A stretch of 64,000 bases of DNA from an uncultured Opitutaceae bacterium (GCA_903862935.1 CAIOZY010000043.1:1-64000), one strand, 5' to 3'; positions 7,831-19,633 are shown, counted from the first letter of the stretch. Notes: a model not told the origin generated them from the letters alone. Translations and numbers: made by a program.

Positions 7831-9234
7831 TCACTTCACGGTGACGACCAAGTAGCCAGGGGCGCCCCGGAAGAACACGAACAGGAGGTTGCGGCCCGTC
7901 TGGAGCAGGGCCTTGGCCGCCGACAGGTCGGCCACCGGAGTCCGGTTGATCTCCATGATGACCATGTTCGGAGCCAGCCGGTCGGCATAGGGAGAGTTCT
8001 CGTCGACGGTGGTGACGACCAAGCCGTTGATCCGCGCGTCGATACTCAGGCGGCGGCGCGCCTCGTCCGTGAGCCGGGCAGCCGACACGCCGGCGACCAG
8101 TTCGTCGGGCTTCTCCGCCAGCTGCCCGAGGGTCACGGCGATCGATAGCGGCTTGCCGTCCCGCACGAGCTTCAGGGTGATCTTGGCGCCGGGCGCCATC
8201 TCCGCGATTGTCAGCCTGAGCTCCTCGGTCGAGGACACGGGCATGTCGTTAATGGCCAAGATGACATCGGTGTTCCGAAGCCCGGCCTTGTCAGCCGGCC
8301 CGCCCGGGGTCACCTCGGCGACGACGACTCCCTTGGCGTCCTTGCCCAGTCCCAGCTGGTCGGCCAGGTCGGAGCCAATCGTCTGGGTGCCAACCCCGAG
8401 ATATCCGCGGGTGACCGTACCGGTCGCGATCAGGCTCTGCATGACAACGGCGGCCAGGTTCACCGGAACGGCCAGCCCTATGCCGATGTTGCCCTTGGAC
8501 GGGGAGATGATCGCGCTGTTGATCCCGACCAGCCGGCCCTTGGCGTCCACCAGGGCGCCGCCGGAGTTGCCCATGTTTATCGCGGCGTCGGTTTGGATGT
8601 AGTTCTCGTAGCCGCCTTCGTCGAGGAGTCCGAGCTGGTTGCGGCCCTTGGCCGAGACGATGCCCATCGTCACCGTCTCGCCTACGCCCAGCGGGTTGCC
8701 CACCGCAAAGACGATGTCCCCGACGCGCAGCTTGTCGCTGTCGGCAAGGACCACGGTTGGCAGCCCCGCCGCCTCGATCTTGACCACGGCGACATCGGTC
8801 TTCTGGTCAGCCCCGACCACCTTCGCCTTGAACTTGCGGTCGTCGGAGAGGGCCACGGTCAGCTCGTCGGCTCCTTCCACCACGTGGTTGTTGGTGAGAA
8901 TGTACCCGTCGGGAGTCACGATGACGCCGGAACCGAGGCCCTCCTCCTTGCGCTCCTGGTCCGGGATCTGGTCGCCGAAAAACTGGCGAAGCAGGGGGTT
9001 TGCCGGGATGCGCACCGTCTTGGTCGAGTAGATCGACACCACGGCCCTCTGCACGGGCTCGACCACGTCGGCGTAGCTGGAGACGACCGCGGCCTTGCCG
9101 TCGCCCACGGGTGAGGCGTCCCGGCGCAGAACCGGCTTCGCGGCGGCAGGGTCCTTGCCGGCCGTTAGGCCGAGCGCAAAGGCCGACGCCACCGCAGTGA
9201 AAATCAGGCAGGGCAGTAGGAATCTGGATCTCAT
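7831..9234 (-). CDS. HtrA/DegP-family periplasmic serine protease
   Basis: A 467-residue protein. It has an N-terminal signal or anchor (LLPCLIFTAVASAFALGLTAG), a trypsin-like protease domain at about 55-265 and two PDZ domains after that (first near 280-360). The catalytic triad is visible as His117 (NNHVV), Asp147 (KTDVAVV) and Ser224 (GNSGGAL). Such proteases degrade or refold damaged envelope proteins. The first PDZ has the GYLGVG carboxylate-binding loop. It starts 18 bases after prs on the same strand, so the two are probably co-transcribed. Confidence 0.93.
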   Translation of the reverse strand: MRSRFLLPCLIFTAVASAFALGLTAGKDPAAAKPVLRRDASPVGDGKAAVVSSYADVVEPVQRAVVSIYSTKTVRIPANPLLRQFFGDQIPDQERKEEGLGSGVIVTPDGYILTNNHVVEGADELTVALSDDRKFKAKVVGADQKTDVAVVKIEAAGLPTVVLADSDKLRVGDIVFAVGNPLGVGETVTMGIVSAKGRNQLGLLDEGGYENYIQTDAAINMGNSGGALVDAKGRLVGINSAIISPSKGNIGIGLAVPVNLAAVVMQSLIATGTVTRGYLGVGTQTIGSDLADQLGLGKDAKGVVVAEVTPGGPADKAGLRNTDVILAINDMPVSSTEELRLTIAEMAPGAKITLKLVRDGKPLSIAVTLGQLAEKPDELVAGVSAARLTDEARRRLSIDARINGLVVTTVDENSPYADRLAPNMVIMEINRTPVADLSAAKALLQTGRNLLFVFFRGAPGYLVVTVK

Positions 9235-9252
9235 TGCAGCAGGGGACAGCGA

Positions 9253-10203
9253 TTAGAAGCCCTTGATCCGGAAAAGACCCGTCACGCTTTCGTTCGTGTT
9301 GATTCGAAGGATCGCCTGGCCGAGCAGCCGGGCAATGCTCAGGACCCGCACTGACAGGCCCCGCGGATCGAGGACGACCGAGTTGGTCGTGATCAGCTCG
9401 TCGATCAGCCCGGTCCTCAGCCGGTCGTAGGCCGCATCGTTGAGCACGCAGTGGCTCACGGCGGCGCGCACGCTTCGGGCCCCCTTCTCGCGGAGGGTCC
9501 GGGCCGCCGCCGTAAGGGTGCCCGCGGTTTCCGTCATGTCGTCGACAAGCAGGATGTCGCGGCCCTCGACGTCGCCGACAACGTCGATCGCGTCGACGGT
9601 CATCGCGTTTCGCCGCTTCTTGGCTACGAGCGCCAAGTTCGCGTTGAGGACGCCGGCGTACGCCGCGGCCATCTTGATCCCGCCCACGTCGGGCGAGCAC
9701 ACGACCAGCGACTCGCTGCGCAGAGTGGAGAGGTACTCGAGGAAGACCGGGGATGCGGACAGGTGATCAACCGGAATGTCAAAGAAGCCCTGGATCTGCT
9801 GGCTGTGCAGGTCCATGGTGAGGATCCGGTTCGCTCCCGCCGAGACAAGCAGGTTCGCCACGAGCTTCGCCGTGATCGGAACCCGCGGCTGGTCCTTGCG
9901 GTCCTGGCGGGCATAGCCGAAGAACGGCACGACGGCAGTGATCCGCTGGGCCGACGCGCGACGGGCCGCGTCGATCATGATCAGCAGCTCCATTAGGTGG
10001 TGGTTCGTCGGCGGGCACGTCGATTGGACGATATAGACGTCGCGCCCGCGGATGTTCTCGTTGATCTTAACGAACGTCTCTCCGTCCGGGAAACTCGAGA
10101 CAGTCGCTTCCCCGAGGGGGACGCCGATCGCCCGACAGATCTCCTCAGCCAGGGGGCGGTTCGAGTTGCCCGAAAATACCTTTAGCCGGTTTTCCTCGCT
10201 CAT
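9253..10203 (-). CDS. prs: Ribose-phosphate pyrophosphokinase (PRPP synthetase)
   Basis: A 316-residue class I PRPP synthetase, making PRPP from ribose 5-phosphate and ATP for nucleotide, His and Trp synthesis. Family motifs seen: KVFSGNSNRPLAEEI at the N-terminus, PFFGYARQDRKDQPR (ATP-binding flexible region), ILTMDLHSQQIQGFF (metal binding), and DILLVDDMTETAGTL, the PRPP-binding loop. Length is typical (about 315). The ATG at 10203 follows 57 bases after the preceding minus-strand gene. The downstream htrA-like gene is only 18 bases away. Confidence 0.95.
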   Translation of the reverse strand: MSEENRLKVFSGNSNRPLAEEICRAIGVPLGEATVSSFPDGETFVKINENIRGRDVYIVQSTCPPTNHHLMELLIMIDAARRASAQRITAVVPFFGYARQDRKDQPRVPITAKLVANLLVSAGANRILTMDLHSQQIQGFFDIPVDHLSASPVFLEYLSTLRSESLVVCSPDVGGIKMAAAYAGVLNANLALVAKKRRNAMTVDAIDVVGDVEGRDILLVDDMTETAGTLTAAARTLREKGARSVRAAVSHCVLNDAAYDRLRTGLIDELITTNSVVLDPRGLSVRVLSIARLLGQAILRINTNESVTGLFRIKGF

Positions 10204-10260
10204 GCGCCGCGAATGTGGAGGCCCCGCTCGCGCTAGGCTATCCCAAAATGACAGCCGGCG

Positions 10261-10965
10261 TCAGGGCCCGGCGTCGTCCGAGGCGTGCCTGAAGACCAGC
10301 AGCATGCCGATCACAACGACGACCGTGAAAACGACGACCCCGCACGCCAGCAGGAAGGGAAGCCCGGCCAGCCCGAGCACCACCACCGAGCGGCTTCTGA
10401 CCTGCTCGGAGTAGTAGGCGCTAACCTGGCTCGCCCGCCCGGCCACAAATTTTGAAAGTCCCTCGATCGCAAGGCCGTAGTCGTCGCTAGCTGCGAGCAG
10501 CCGCTCGACCCGGGCCTTCTCCCCATCGGCGGTGTCCTCAACCCGCATCCCCGCAAGCATCTCCGCGGCCAGGCTCTCGTAGGTTCTTGCGCTGTCGACG
10601 AGCCGCTGGGTTGACGACGGCTCTTGGCGGCAGGCTTCGGACTCGATGAGCCGGCTTCGGAGCAAAGCCGACTGGGTTAAACCCTGGCGGCCCCGGGTCA
10701 CTGCGGCAGAGAAAGTCTGCGGATCGTGCGTCACCAGAGCGGCTATCACGTTGCGGAAGACGACCCCATTCCCCCGGCTCAGCTCACGCAGCTGCTGCAG
10801 GGTCGGGACGCTCTCGTCGAGCAGCGCGGAGTATTCGCGGTCCACCCGGCGAAGCAGATAAGCCCCAAAAAGGCCCAGAAGCAGATTGAGCAGCGCAAGG
10901 ACGATCACCAGGACCTTGAGACGCCGCACGGTCAACGCCTGTGCCGATTCACTTGTGGGGGGCAT
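10261..10965 (-). CDS. Membrane protein with MCP-like four-helix-bundle architecture, no output domain
   Basis: A 234-residue protein. Membrane segments lie at about 15-35 (VLVIVLALLNLLLGLFGAYLL) and 197-222 (LGLAGLPFLLACGVVVFTVVVVIGM), with a roughly 160-residue helical periplasmic region between. This is the layout of chemoreceptor or sensor-kinase ligand domains (4HB_MCP type), but the protein stops about ten residues after the second membrane helix. No HAMP, kinase or methyl-accepting part follows. The start at 10965 (MPPTSES) is chosen as the nearest ATG before the first membrane helix; a further 36 codons are open upstream and include another hydrophobic stretch. Function unknown. Confidence 0.65.
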   Translation of the reverse strand: MPPTSESAQALTVRRLKVLVIVLALLNLLLGLFGAYLLRRVDREYSALLDESVPTLQQLRELSRGNGVVFRNVIAALVTHDPQTFSAAVTRGRQGLTQSALLRSRLIESEACRQEPSSTQRLVDSARTYESLAAEMLAGMRVEDTADGEKARVERLLAASDDYGLAIEGLSKFVAGRASQVSAYYSEQVRSRSVVVLGLAGLPFLLACGVVVFTVVVVIGMLLVFRHASDDAGP

Positions 10966-11087
10966 TTCGGAGTCGGAAAATATTAGCGAACAGAGAGATA
11001 AAAGGCCACAGAAGGCCGCCCAGCCTCGGGCGGTCTGCAGGTAGGTTATTACGCCACCCCGACCGGCGCGCACAATCCCAATTTTCC

Positions 11088-11369
11088 ATGGACAAGCGGG
11101 CCGCTCTGCGTCTCCCTACCGGCATGGCACAGAAAGACCAGAGGTTGTCCGTGACCCCCGCAAGCCTTGCCGTGGACGGCGTTCTCGTCATCGGGTTCTT
11201 CGTCTACATGTACACGGTGCTCGCCTCCCATGTGCCCTCGAGCAACCCCCGCATGATCCACCTCTGGGGCGCGCTTGGCTCTTCCTGTCTGACCGGCGTC
11301 TTCTGGCTAGCCCTGCAGATGTTCCGGGTCACCCTGCGCGCCCAGCGCGAGGCGAAGAAGGGCGAATAG
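11088..11369 (+). CDS. Small two-helix membrane protein, hypothetical
   Basis: A 93-residue protein with two hydrophobic segments (about 29-47 and 61-78) separated by a short polar loop, and a charged C-terminus (RAQREAKKGE). The likely start is ATG 11088, with an alternative ATG at 11124 (MAQKDQ); neither has a strong ribosome-binding site. It stands alone between the sensor-like gene and ppdK. I do not recognise a family. Confidence 0.55.
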   Translation: MDKRAALRLPTGMAQKDQRLSVTPASLAVDGVLVIGFFVYMYTVLASHVPSSNPRMIHLWGALGSSCLTGVFWLALQMFRVTLRAQREAKKGE

Positions 11370-11437
11370 TTCCTCGGCAAACGGCGTCTGCGGCCGCCTC
11401 ATCTCGGGAAGGGCCTGAAATTTTGTTAGTCATTATT

Positions 11438-11453
11438 GGATAATTTTTTATCC
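11438..11453. promoter_or_regulatory. Inverted repeat upstream of ppdK
   Basis: GGATAA (11438-11443) and TTATCC (11448-11453) are exact complements around four Ts, inside a locally AT-rich stretch of otherwise GC-rich DNA about 180 bases before the ppdK ATG. It could be a regulator binding site or part of the promoter region. No partner regulator is evident. Confidence 0.35.
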
Positions 11454-11633
11454 ACTAAACGTGTCCGGATCCGTGCAACTGCGACAGGACGGCCCTTCTG
11501 GTCGGCCGACCCGTCGCTAATAGTCGAGCGTCCTCTCTCGGTCCCATTTGACAGGCGGCGGGGCGCCGTCTTGAAATGGACTGCCTGCGCACCCGCGCGG
11601 GCTTCGCGCATTCTTTTCACGAATCCTTCCCAC

Positions 11634-14411
<2,778 letters not shown>

Positions 14412-14420
14412 CCCCTCCAC

Positions 14421-14440
14421 CCGGGAGCTCACGCTCCCGG
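14421..14440. other. Small inverted repeat after ppdK
   Basis: CCGGGAG and CTCCCGG form a perfect 7-bp stem around a six-base loop, ten bases after the ppdK stop and just before the main terminator. There is no T-run, so it may protect the transcript end or help the terminator. Confidence 0.45.
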
Positions 14441-14446
14441 TAAAGC

Positions 14447-14483
14447 AAAAATCCCCGCCGGAATATTCGGCGGGGATTTTTTT
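14447..14483. terminator. Bidirectional intrinsic terminator between ppdK and DoxX gene
   Basis: An AAAAATCCCCGCCG arm pairs with CGGCGGGGATTTTT across a seven-base loop (GAATATT). The A-run before and T-run after make it work on both strands, fitting its place between the convergent ppdK and DoxX genes. Confidence 0.92.
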
Positions 14484-14505
14484 GGAATGGAGTCTCTTGC
14501 GCCTC

Positions 14506-14961
14506 TCAGGATGCGGCCGGCGTTGCCGCAACGTCGTTAGTCTGCTTGCACATGACGAAACGGCCGCCCCCGGCTAGGACGATCGTCATGAAACCGGCCA
14601 GATAGGTGAAGGCCAGTTCGCCGCTGCCGGGCCCCATGGCGAGCGCCGCGTGGTGCACCATGAAGAACGCCACGGCGAGCTCGATCGCGATGAACAGCGC
14701 TGCGAAGCGGGTGGCCACACCCACGACGAGCAGGGCGGCGCAGACCACTTCGGCTAGGACCGCGATCGCCACCGTCCCCGTGGCGCCGACCCCGATGGGG
14801 TCGAGGTGCACGTTGGAGAAGTACGACACCGTCTGGGAGAAGTGCACCAGCTTGCCGAGGCCGTGGTTAAAGAACAGGGTCAAGCCGAGCCACAGACGCA
14901 ATACGAGCAGCGCGAAGTCAGCGCTGCACGGGATGAAGCTAAGTTGCAGGAGCTTTTTCAT
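14506..14961 (-). CDS. DoxX-family membrane protein
   Basis: A 151-residue protein with four predicted membrane helices. It shows the typical DoxX opening (LLVLRLWLGLTLFFNHGLGKL), in which an Arg and a Gly-rich first helix are followed by a loop with the HGxxKL motif. Further helices lie at about 63-80, 84-104 and 113-132. DoxX/DUF4870-like proteins are inner-membrane proteins linked to redox balance in some species; a specific role cannot be assigned. It ends in an alanine-rich tail and is transcribed toward ppdK. Confidence 0.85.
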   Translation of the reverse strand: MKKLLQLSFIPCSADFALLVLRLWLGLTLFFNHGLGKLVHFSQTVSYFSNVHLDPIGVGATGTVAIAVLAEVVCAALLVVGVATRFAALFIAIELAVAFFMVHHAALAMGPGSGELAFTYLAGFMTIVLAGGGRFVMCKQTNDVAATPAAS

Positions 14962-15164
14962 TATGGATTTGGGGTCTCGAATCTCCCAAACCTGAATCCG
15001 ACGGGGGCTTCCGTGTCGAGGATGGAATGATCACGGGAATGAATCGACCTAAACGGCTCATAACAAAATCTACTGCTCTGACCGCCGATACCGTTGTCCG
15101 GCTAACACTTAGACCGGGCGGCGTTGACATAGGATCAGGCGGGGGCAAGCGTTTCGGTCCAAAC

Positions 15165-16955
15165 ATGAGCGTTGCCCCCCGCCCCATTCGAGACGTGGTC
15201 ATCCGCCTCGCCGGTGATTCCCAAGACGGCATCCAGACCGTCGGCAGTTTCCTCGCCCGGTTCGCCGGACGCTCCGACCAGGATGTGATGACCTACATGA
15301 CGATCCCCTCGACCATCTCGGGGGGACCGTCGATCTTCCAGGTGCGCATGGGCACCGGGGACATCCTGACCGCCGGCGACCATGCCGACTACCTAGTCGC
15401 CTTCTACCAGCACAGCTACGACAGCCACATCCATTCCCTCAAGCCCGGGGGCGTCCTCCTCTACGACAGCGACCACGTCACGCCCGATCCGAATGACAAG
15501 CGCTTCACGGCGATCGGGGTTCCCATCACCAGCTGCACGGTCGAGGCCGTGGGCGGGGCCGGCAAGGAGAAGGGAAAGAACATCTTTGTCTTGGGTTTGC
15601 TCGCGCGAATCTTCGAGTTGGACGTCGAAAAACTGACCGCGATCGTCAAGGAGCGCTTCGGCTCCCGCTCCGAGGACATCGTGCGCAATGCGCTGCTGGC
15701 CTTCGACGCCGGCTACGCGTACTCGGCCGAGGACCTCAGGGACAGCCTTCGCCGCTTCGATAGCGCGGGCCAGGCCCCGTCGAGCCGCCCCCAGGTCACG
15801 ATGGACGGGAACACGGCCATCACCTACGGCCTGATCGCTGCGGGCGTGCGCCGCGGGGCCGGCTACCCGATCACGCCTTGGTCGACGGTCATGGAGCTTC
15901 TGCGGACGGAGTTGCCGAAGTACGGCGGGATCTTCGTCCAGGCCGAGGACGAACTCGCTGCGATCGCCTATGCCCTGGGGTTCGCCCATGCCGGCCACCT
16001 GTCGGTCACCGGAAGCTCGGGCCCGGGCCTGTCGCTCAAGGCCGAGGCTCTCGGCTGGGCGGTTATGGCGGAGATGCCGCTGATCGTCGTCAACGTGCAG
16101 CGGGGCGGGCCGAGCACAGGGCTGCCGACGAACGTCGAACAGAGCGACCTGATGCAGGCAATTTACGGGAGCCACGGGGACGCCCCGCGGGTCGTCCTCG
16201 CGCCGAAGAACGTCGAGGAGTGCTTCCACGTCGCGCTCGAGGCCGGCCGGATCGCCCGCGAGTTCAGCACCCCGGTCATCATCCTCACCGACCAGGCGCT
16301 CGCCACGCGGATAGAGGCCTTTGACGAGCCCGACCTTCCCGCGATCATAGTCGACCCGAAGGACCTCTCTGCCGGGCGGGGTCAAGGCGACTTCAAGCCC
16401 TATCCGCTGGACCGGATGACCCGGCACGCCCCGGCCGGCGTCCGCGTCGCCACCGGAAGATACCCGACGGTGACCGGGCTCGAGCACGACGAGCTCGGGC
16501 ACCCGACCGCCAATCCCGCCCTGCACGCGAAGATGACCGCCAAGCGCAGGGAAAAGATCAAGGCGGTCGCCGCCGCGCTTCCGCCCACCCCGGTGTTTGG
16601 GGAACCAGATGGCGAGGTGCTCCTCGTCGGCTGGGGTTCGACCTGGGGGCCGATCCGGGAGGCCGTGACCCTCCTGAACGCCGGCGGCATCCGGACCGGC
16701 CAGATCCACCTGCGGCACCTCAACCCGCTGCCCCAGGGGCTCGAGGAGATATTCGGGCGGTACCGCGCCATCCTCGTTGTCGAGATGAACGACGAAGGGC
16801 TCTACGGCCTGGGCCAACTCGCCACGGTGCTTCGCGCCCGCTATGCGCTGCCCTCGATCCGGAGCATCACAAAGACCGACGGCCTCACCTTCAAGATCTC
16901 CGAGATTGTCTCCGCCGTGAAGAGCCGGATCCCCTCCGGCGCCAAGACCGCCTGA
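15165..16955 (+). CDS. korA: 2-oxoacid:ferredoxin oxidoreductase, fused gamma-alpha subunit
   Basis: A 596-residue subunit. The N-terminal 190 residues form the gamma domain (VVIRLAGDSQDGIQTVG start and a TYMTIPSTISGGPS segment). The alpha domain begins near 210 with AITYGLIAAGVRRGAGYPITP and contains VQAEDELAAIAYALG, SSGPGLSLKAEALGWA and VNVQRGGPSTGLPTNVEQSDL. This matches the KorA type acting on 2-oxoglutarate (or a related oxoacid), coupling oxidative decarboxylation to ferredoxin. The ATG at 15165 is chosen from family similarity; the open frame extends about 140 bases further upstream. The beta subunit gene follows after 11 bases. Confidence 0.9.
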   Translation: MSVAPRPIRDVVIRLAGDSQDGIQTVGSFLARFAGRSDQDVMTYMTIPSTISGGPSIFQVRMGTGDILTAGDHADYLVAFYQHSYDSHIHSLKPGGVLLYDSDHVTPDPNDKRFTAIGVPITSCTVEAVGGAGKEKGKNIFVLGLLARIFELDVEKLTAIVKERFGSRSEDIVRNALLAFDAGYAYSAEDLRDSLRRFDSAGQAPSSRPQVTMDGNTAITYGLIAAGVRRGAGYPITPWSTVMELLRTELPKYGGIFVQAEDELAAIAYALGFAHAGHLSVTGSSGPGLSLKAEALGWAVMAEMPLIVVNVQRGGPSTGLPTNVEQSDLMQAIYGSHGDAPRVVLAPKNVEECFHVALEAGRIAREFSTPVIILTDQALATRIEAFDEPDLPAIIVDPKDLSAGRGQGDFKPYPLDRMTRHAPAGVRVATGRYPTVTGLEHDELGHPTANPALHAKMTAKRREKIKAVAAALPPTPVFGEPDGEVLLVGWGSTWGPIREAVTLLNAGGIRTGQIHLRHLNPLPQGLEEIFGRYRAILVVEMNDEGLYGLGQLATVLRARYALPSIRSITKTDGLTFKISEIVSAVKSRIPSGAKTA

Positions 16956-16966
16956 CCCCCACTCCC

Positions 16967-17914
16967 ATGTCTGCGACCTCAGCCGCCATCGCCTCGACCC
17001 CCACCGCCTCGCCGGTTCCGCTCAGCAAGAAGGCCCTGACCGGCGACCACCCGACCTGGTGCCCCGGCTGCGGGGACTTCGCCGTCCTGGCCGCCTACTA
17101 CCGGGTGCTGGAGAAACTGCAGTACCCGCAGGAAAAGATCGTCACCCTTGCCGGGATCGGCTGCTCGTCGCGCTTTCCCTATTTCGTCAACACCCACGGC
17201 GTGCACTACATCCACGGCCGCTCCCTTCCCTTCGCGGCCGGGGTCAGCCTGAGTGACGACGAGTTGCACGTCTTCGCCTTCGGCGGCGACGGCGACGGCT
17301 TCTCGATCGGGGGCAACCACCTGGTGCACACGGCCCGCCAGAACGTGCGGCTGACCTATGTCATCATGGACAACTTCGTCTACGGGCTGACGAAAAAACA
17401 GACCTCCCCCACCTCGCCGGTGGGCTTCAAGACCAAGACCGACCCGACCGGGTCGGTGGACCAGCCGGTCAACCCGATGCGCACCCTCGTCAACAGCGGG
17501 GCCACCTTCGTGGCCCGCAGCCACGCCACCCAGGTCAGCCACATGATCGAGATGATCGAGCGGGCGGCCCGGCACGACGGCTTCTCGGTGGTCGAGATCC
17601 TCTCGGAGTGCGTCGAATTCTATCCCGGAGCGTTCGATGCCGGCAACCCCCGCAAGGGCGGCCAGTTCCGGCTCATCGAGGAGAAAAAAGGGGACGGGAG
17701 TCCCGAGGACGCCCTCCGGCACGACCCCTCCGACGAGCTCTCGGCCTACCGGCTCGCCTCGCAGCCCTGGCCCGGGCTCTTCGGGGTCTTTTACGAGGCG
17801 AAGCGCCCGACGAAAAATCAGCTGGAAGTCGGCCTGATCTCCAAGGCCCGGGAAAAGACAAAGGGGGCTTCCGACCTCGCGTTGCTGCAGTCGAGCCTGG
17901 CTCGCATGCGCTGA
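16967..17914 (+). CDS. korB: 2-oxoacid:ferredoxin oxidoreductase, beta subunit
   Basis: A 315-residue TPP-binding subunit. WCPGCGDF (Cys32, Cys35) and GIGCSS provide the usual cysteines near the cluster or active site. The TPP/Mg site is GGDGDGFSIGGNH (about 107-118) followed by VIMDNFVYGLTKKQTSPTSP, typical of KorB/VorB. Paired with korA it forms the complete alpha-gamma/beta enzyme. It lacks an extra 4Fe-4S ferredoxin domain, so electrons go to a separate ferredoxin. Substrate preference (2-oxoglutarate against others) is inferred from overall resemblance. Confidence 0.9.
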   Translation: MSATSAAIASTPTASPVPLSKKALTGDHPTWCPGCGDFAVLAAYYRVLEKLQYPQEKIVTLAGIGCSSRFPYFVNTHGVHYIHGRSLPFAAGVSLSDDELHVFAFGGDGDGFSIGGNHLVHTARQNVRLTYVIMDNFVYGLTKKQTSPTSPVGFKTKTDPTGSVDQPVNPMRTLVNSGATFVARSHATQVSHMIEMIERAARHDGFSVVEILSECVEFYPGAFDAGNPRKGGQFRLIEEKKGDGSPEDALRHDPSDELSAYRLASQPWPGLFGVFYEAKRPTKNQLEVGLISKAREKTKGASDLALLQSSLARMR

Positions 17915-17929
17915 CGGTGCGGAAAGGCC

Positions 17930-17946
17930 GCCGGGGGCAGCCCGGC
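17930..17946. terminator. Possible hairpin between convergent korB and response-regulator genes
   Basis: GCCGGG and CCCGGC form a 6-bp GC stem around five bases in the 33-base gap between the two stop codons. There is no T-run on either side, so its role as a terminator is uncertain. Confidence 0.3.
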
Positions 17947-17947
17947 G

Positions 17948-18334
17948 TCAGGCAGCGGTCGAGGCGCCCAGGGCGTGTTCCACTGCGGCTAGGAGCTGCT
18001 TTGCGCTGAAGGGCTTCTCCAGGAGCACGTGCGCCCCGAACCCCTTTGCGATCTGCAGGTACTGCTCGCGGCCGATCCGGCCCCCGCCCGACATCGCGAC
18101 AATGCGCACCGACGGATACTGCCGGCGCAATTCGTCGATCAGCTCGATCCCGTCCCGCTCTGGCATCAGCAAGTCGGTGACGACCAGGTCAAAGGGCTGC
18201 TGCTGCATCTGCTCGCTCGCCTTCCGGCCGTCCTCGGCGCTGGCGACGCGGTGGCCGGCCCTCTCGAGCATCTGCTGGACGAAGCCCCTCAGCAGGGGCT
18301 CGTCGTCGACAACAAGAATCGAACAGGCCGGCAT
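17948..18334 (-). CDS. Single-domain response regulator (CheY-like receiver)
   Basis: A 128-residue protein that is just a receiver domain. It has the acidic pair Asp10-Asp11 (VVDDEP), phosphoacceptor Asp54 (VVTDLLMPERDG), the switch Ser82 (AMSGGG) and Lys107 (EKPF). With no output domain it must act by protein contact or within a phosphorelay. It starts 12 bases after hflX on the same strand, so it is probably co-transcribed. No histidine kinase is nearby. Confidence 0.9.
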   Translation of the reverse strand: MPACSILVVDDEPLLRGFVQQMLERAGHRVASAEDGRKASEQMQQQPFDLVVTDLLMPERDGIELIDELRRQYPSVRIVAMSGGGRIGREQYLQIAKGFGAHVLLEKPFSAKQLLAAVEHALGASTAA

Positions 18335-18346
18335 ACGGGGTCAAAA

Positions 18347-19633
18347 TTATGCCTTGCGGGGCCCTCGTGCAAGTCGCCGAACCACAAAAGGCGCGAAAAA
18401 CCCGGCCTGGGCGGCCGGGAAGCGGGCGTGCATCAGGACCCCGTCCTCTTGGGGATCCTGGGAATAGATCTGGCCGAGGGCGTGGAGCCGGGCGATCGCA
18501 TCGCCGCGGCCGTGGGGGATCAGCAGGTCAACGGCACCCTCCTCGCTCGCGCACAGTTCGCGGCAGCGGCCGACGAGGACATCGAGCCCGGTTCCCTTCA
18601 GGGCGCTCACCGGGACCGCCTCGGGCGCGAGCCGGCGGGCGCTCACCAGCTCGGCCGGGTCCGCCAAGTCGATCTTGTTGAAGACCGTGATGACGGGCCG
18701 CTCACCGGCACCGAGCTCGGCCAGCACGCTCAGGGTGGTCGCGCGGTGCTTCTCCCAGTGGGGGCTGGTGACGTCGATTACGTGGATCAGGAAGTCGGCG
18801 ACCACGACCTCCTCCAAGGTCGCCTTGAACGAGTCGACCAGGCCGTGGGGCAGCCGCCGGATGAAGCCGACCGTGTCGGTGAGCAGGAGCTTCAGGTTGC
18901 CGGGCAGCACCAGCTGGCGGGTCGTCGGATCGAGGGTGGCGAAGAGCTTGTCCTCGACCAGGACCGAGGCGCCCGTGAGGGCGTTGAGCAGGGACGACTT
19001 GCCGGCGTTCGTGTACCCGACGATCGCCGCCGTGGGAACCGGGACCCGCATCCGCCGCTGGCGCTGGACTTCCCGGTGGCGGACGACGGCGGCCAGCTCC
19101 TCCTTTAGGTGGGCGACCCGGGCCCGCACGGTGCGCCGGTCCTGCTCCAGCTGGGTCTCGCCCTCGCCGCCGAGGGCGCCCCGGCCGCGCTGGCGCGACA
19201 GGTGGGTCCAGGCCCGCTTGAGCCGCGGCAGGGAGTACTCCAGCCGGGCGAGCGAGACCTGCAGCCGCGCCTCCCGGGTGCGGGCCCGATCGGCGAAGAC
19301 CTCTAGGATGACCTCCTGGCGGTCGATCACGGCCAGACCCGAAAGCTCATCCCAGTTGCCCTGCTGCGCGGGCGACAGCTCTGCGTCGAACACGATCAGC
19401 TGGGCGCCATCCGATTTTGCGAGGGCGACCATCTCGTTGGCCTTGCCCTTTCCCAGCAGGAGCGCTGGCGAACCCCGGCGCAGCGAGACCAGCGTGGTCC
19501 GCACGACCTCGAATCCGAGGTTTTCGACGAGCTCGGTGAGCTCCGCGAGCAACTCGGCGCCCTCGCCTGCGGGCATGTCGGGGGTCTGCACGCCAATCAG
19601 AAACGCGCGCTGGGCTGCGGGAGATTCGGGCAT
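18347..19633 (-). CDS. hflX: GTPase HflX
   Basis: A 428-residue ribosome-associated GTPase that splits or rescues stalled ribosomes. The N-terminal HflX domain shows LLGKGKANEM and IVFDAELSPAQQGNW, followed by the family signature SLARLEYSLPRL and GEGETQLEQDRR. The G domain has G1 GYTNAGKSS, G3 DTVGF and G4 NKID. The ATG at 19633 is preferred: the frame runs on upstream to 19765, but that would overlap the tRNA gene. A short C-terminal extension ends in a basic RRLARGPRKA. Confidence 0.93.
   Translation of the reverse strand: MPESPAAQRAFLIGVQTPDMPAGEGAELLAELTELVENLGFEVVRTTLVSLRRGSPALLLGKGKANEMVALAKSDGAQLIVFDAELSPAQQGNWDELSGLAVIDRQEVILEVFADRARTREARLQVSLARLEYSLPRLKRAWTHLSRQRGRGALGGEGETQLEQDRRTVRARVAHLKEELAAVVRHREVQRQRRMRVPVPTAAIVGYTNAGKSSLLNALTGASVLVEDKLFATLDPTTRQLVLPGNLKLLLTDTVGFIRRLPHGLVDSFKATLEEVVVADFLIHVIDVTSPHWEKHRATTLSVLAELGAGERPVITVFNKIDLADPAELVSARRLAPEAVPVSALKGTGLDVLVGRCRELCASEEGAVDLLIPHGRGDAIARLHALGQIYSQDPQEDGVLMHARFPAAQAGFFAPFVVRRLARGPRKA

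Noticed and set aside
11459-11466. ACGTGTCC before ppdK as a full LacI operator
   Set aside because: Only one half matches; the left half (CTAA) is not complementary, so it is not listed as an operator.
15393-16817. Long minus-strand reading frame inside korA
   Set aside because: Antisense shadow of a clear oxidoreductase gene.
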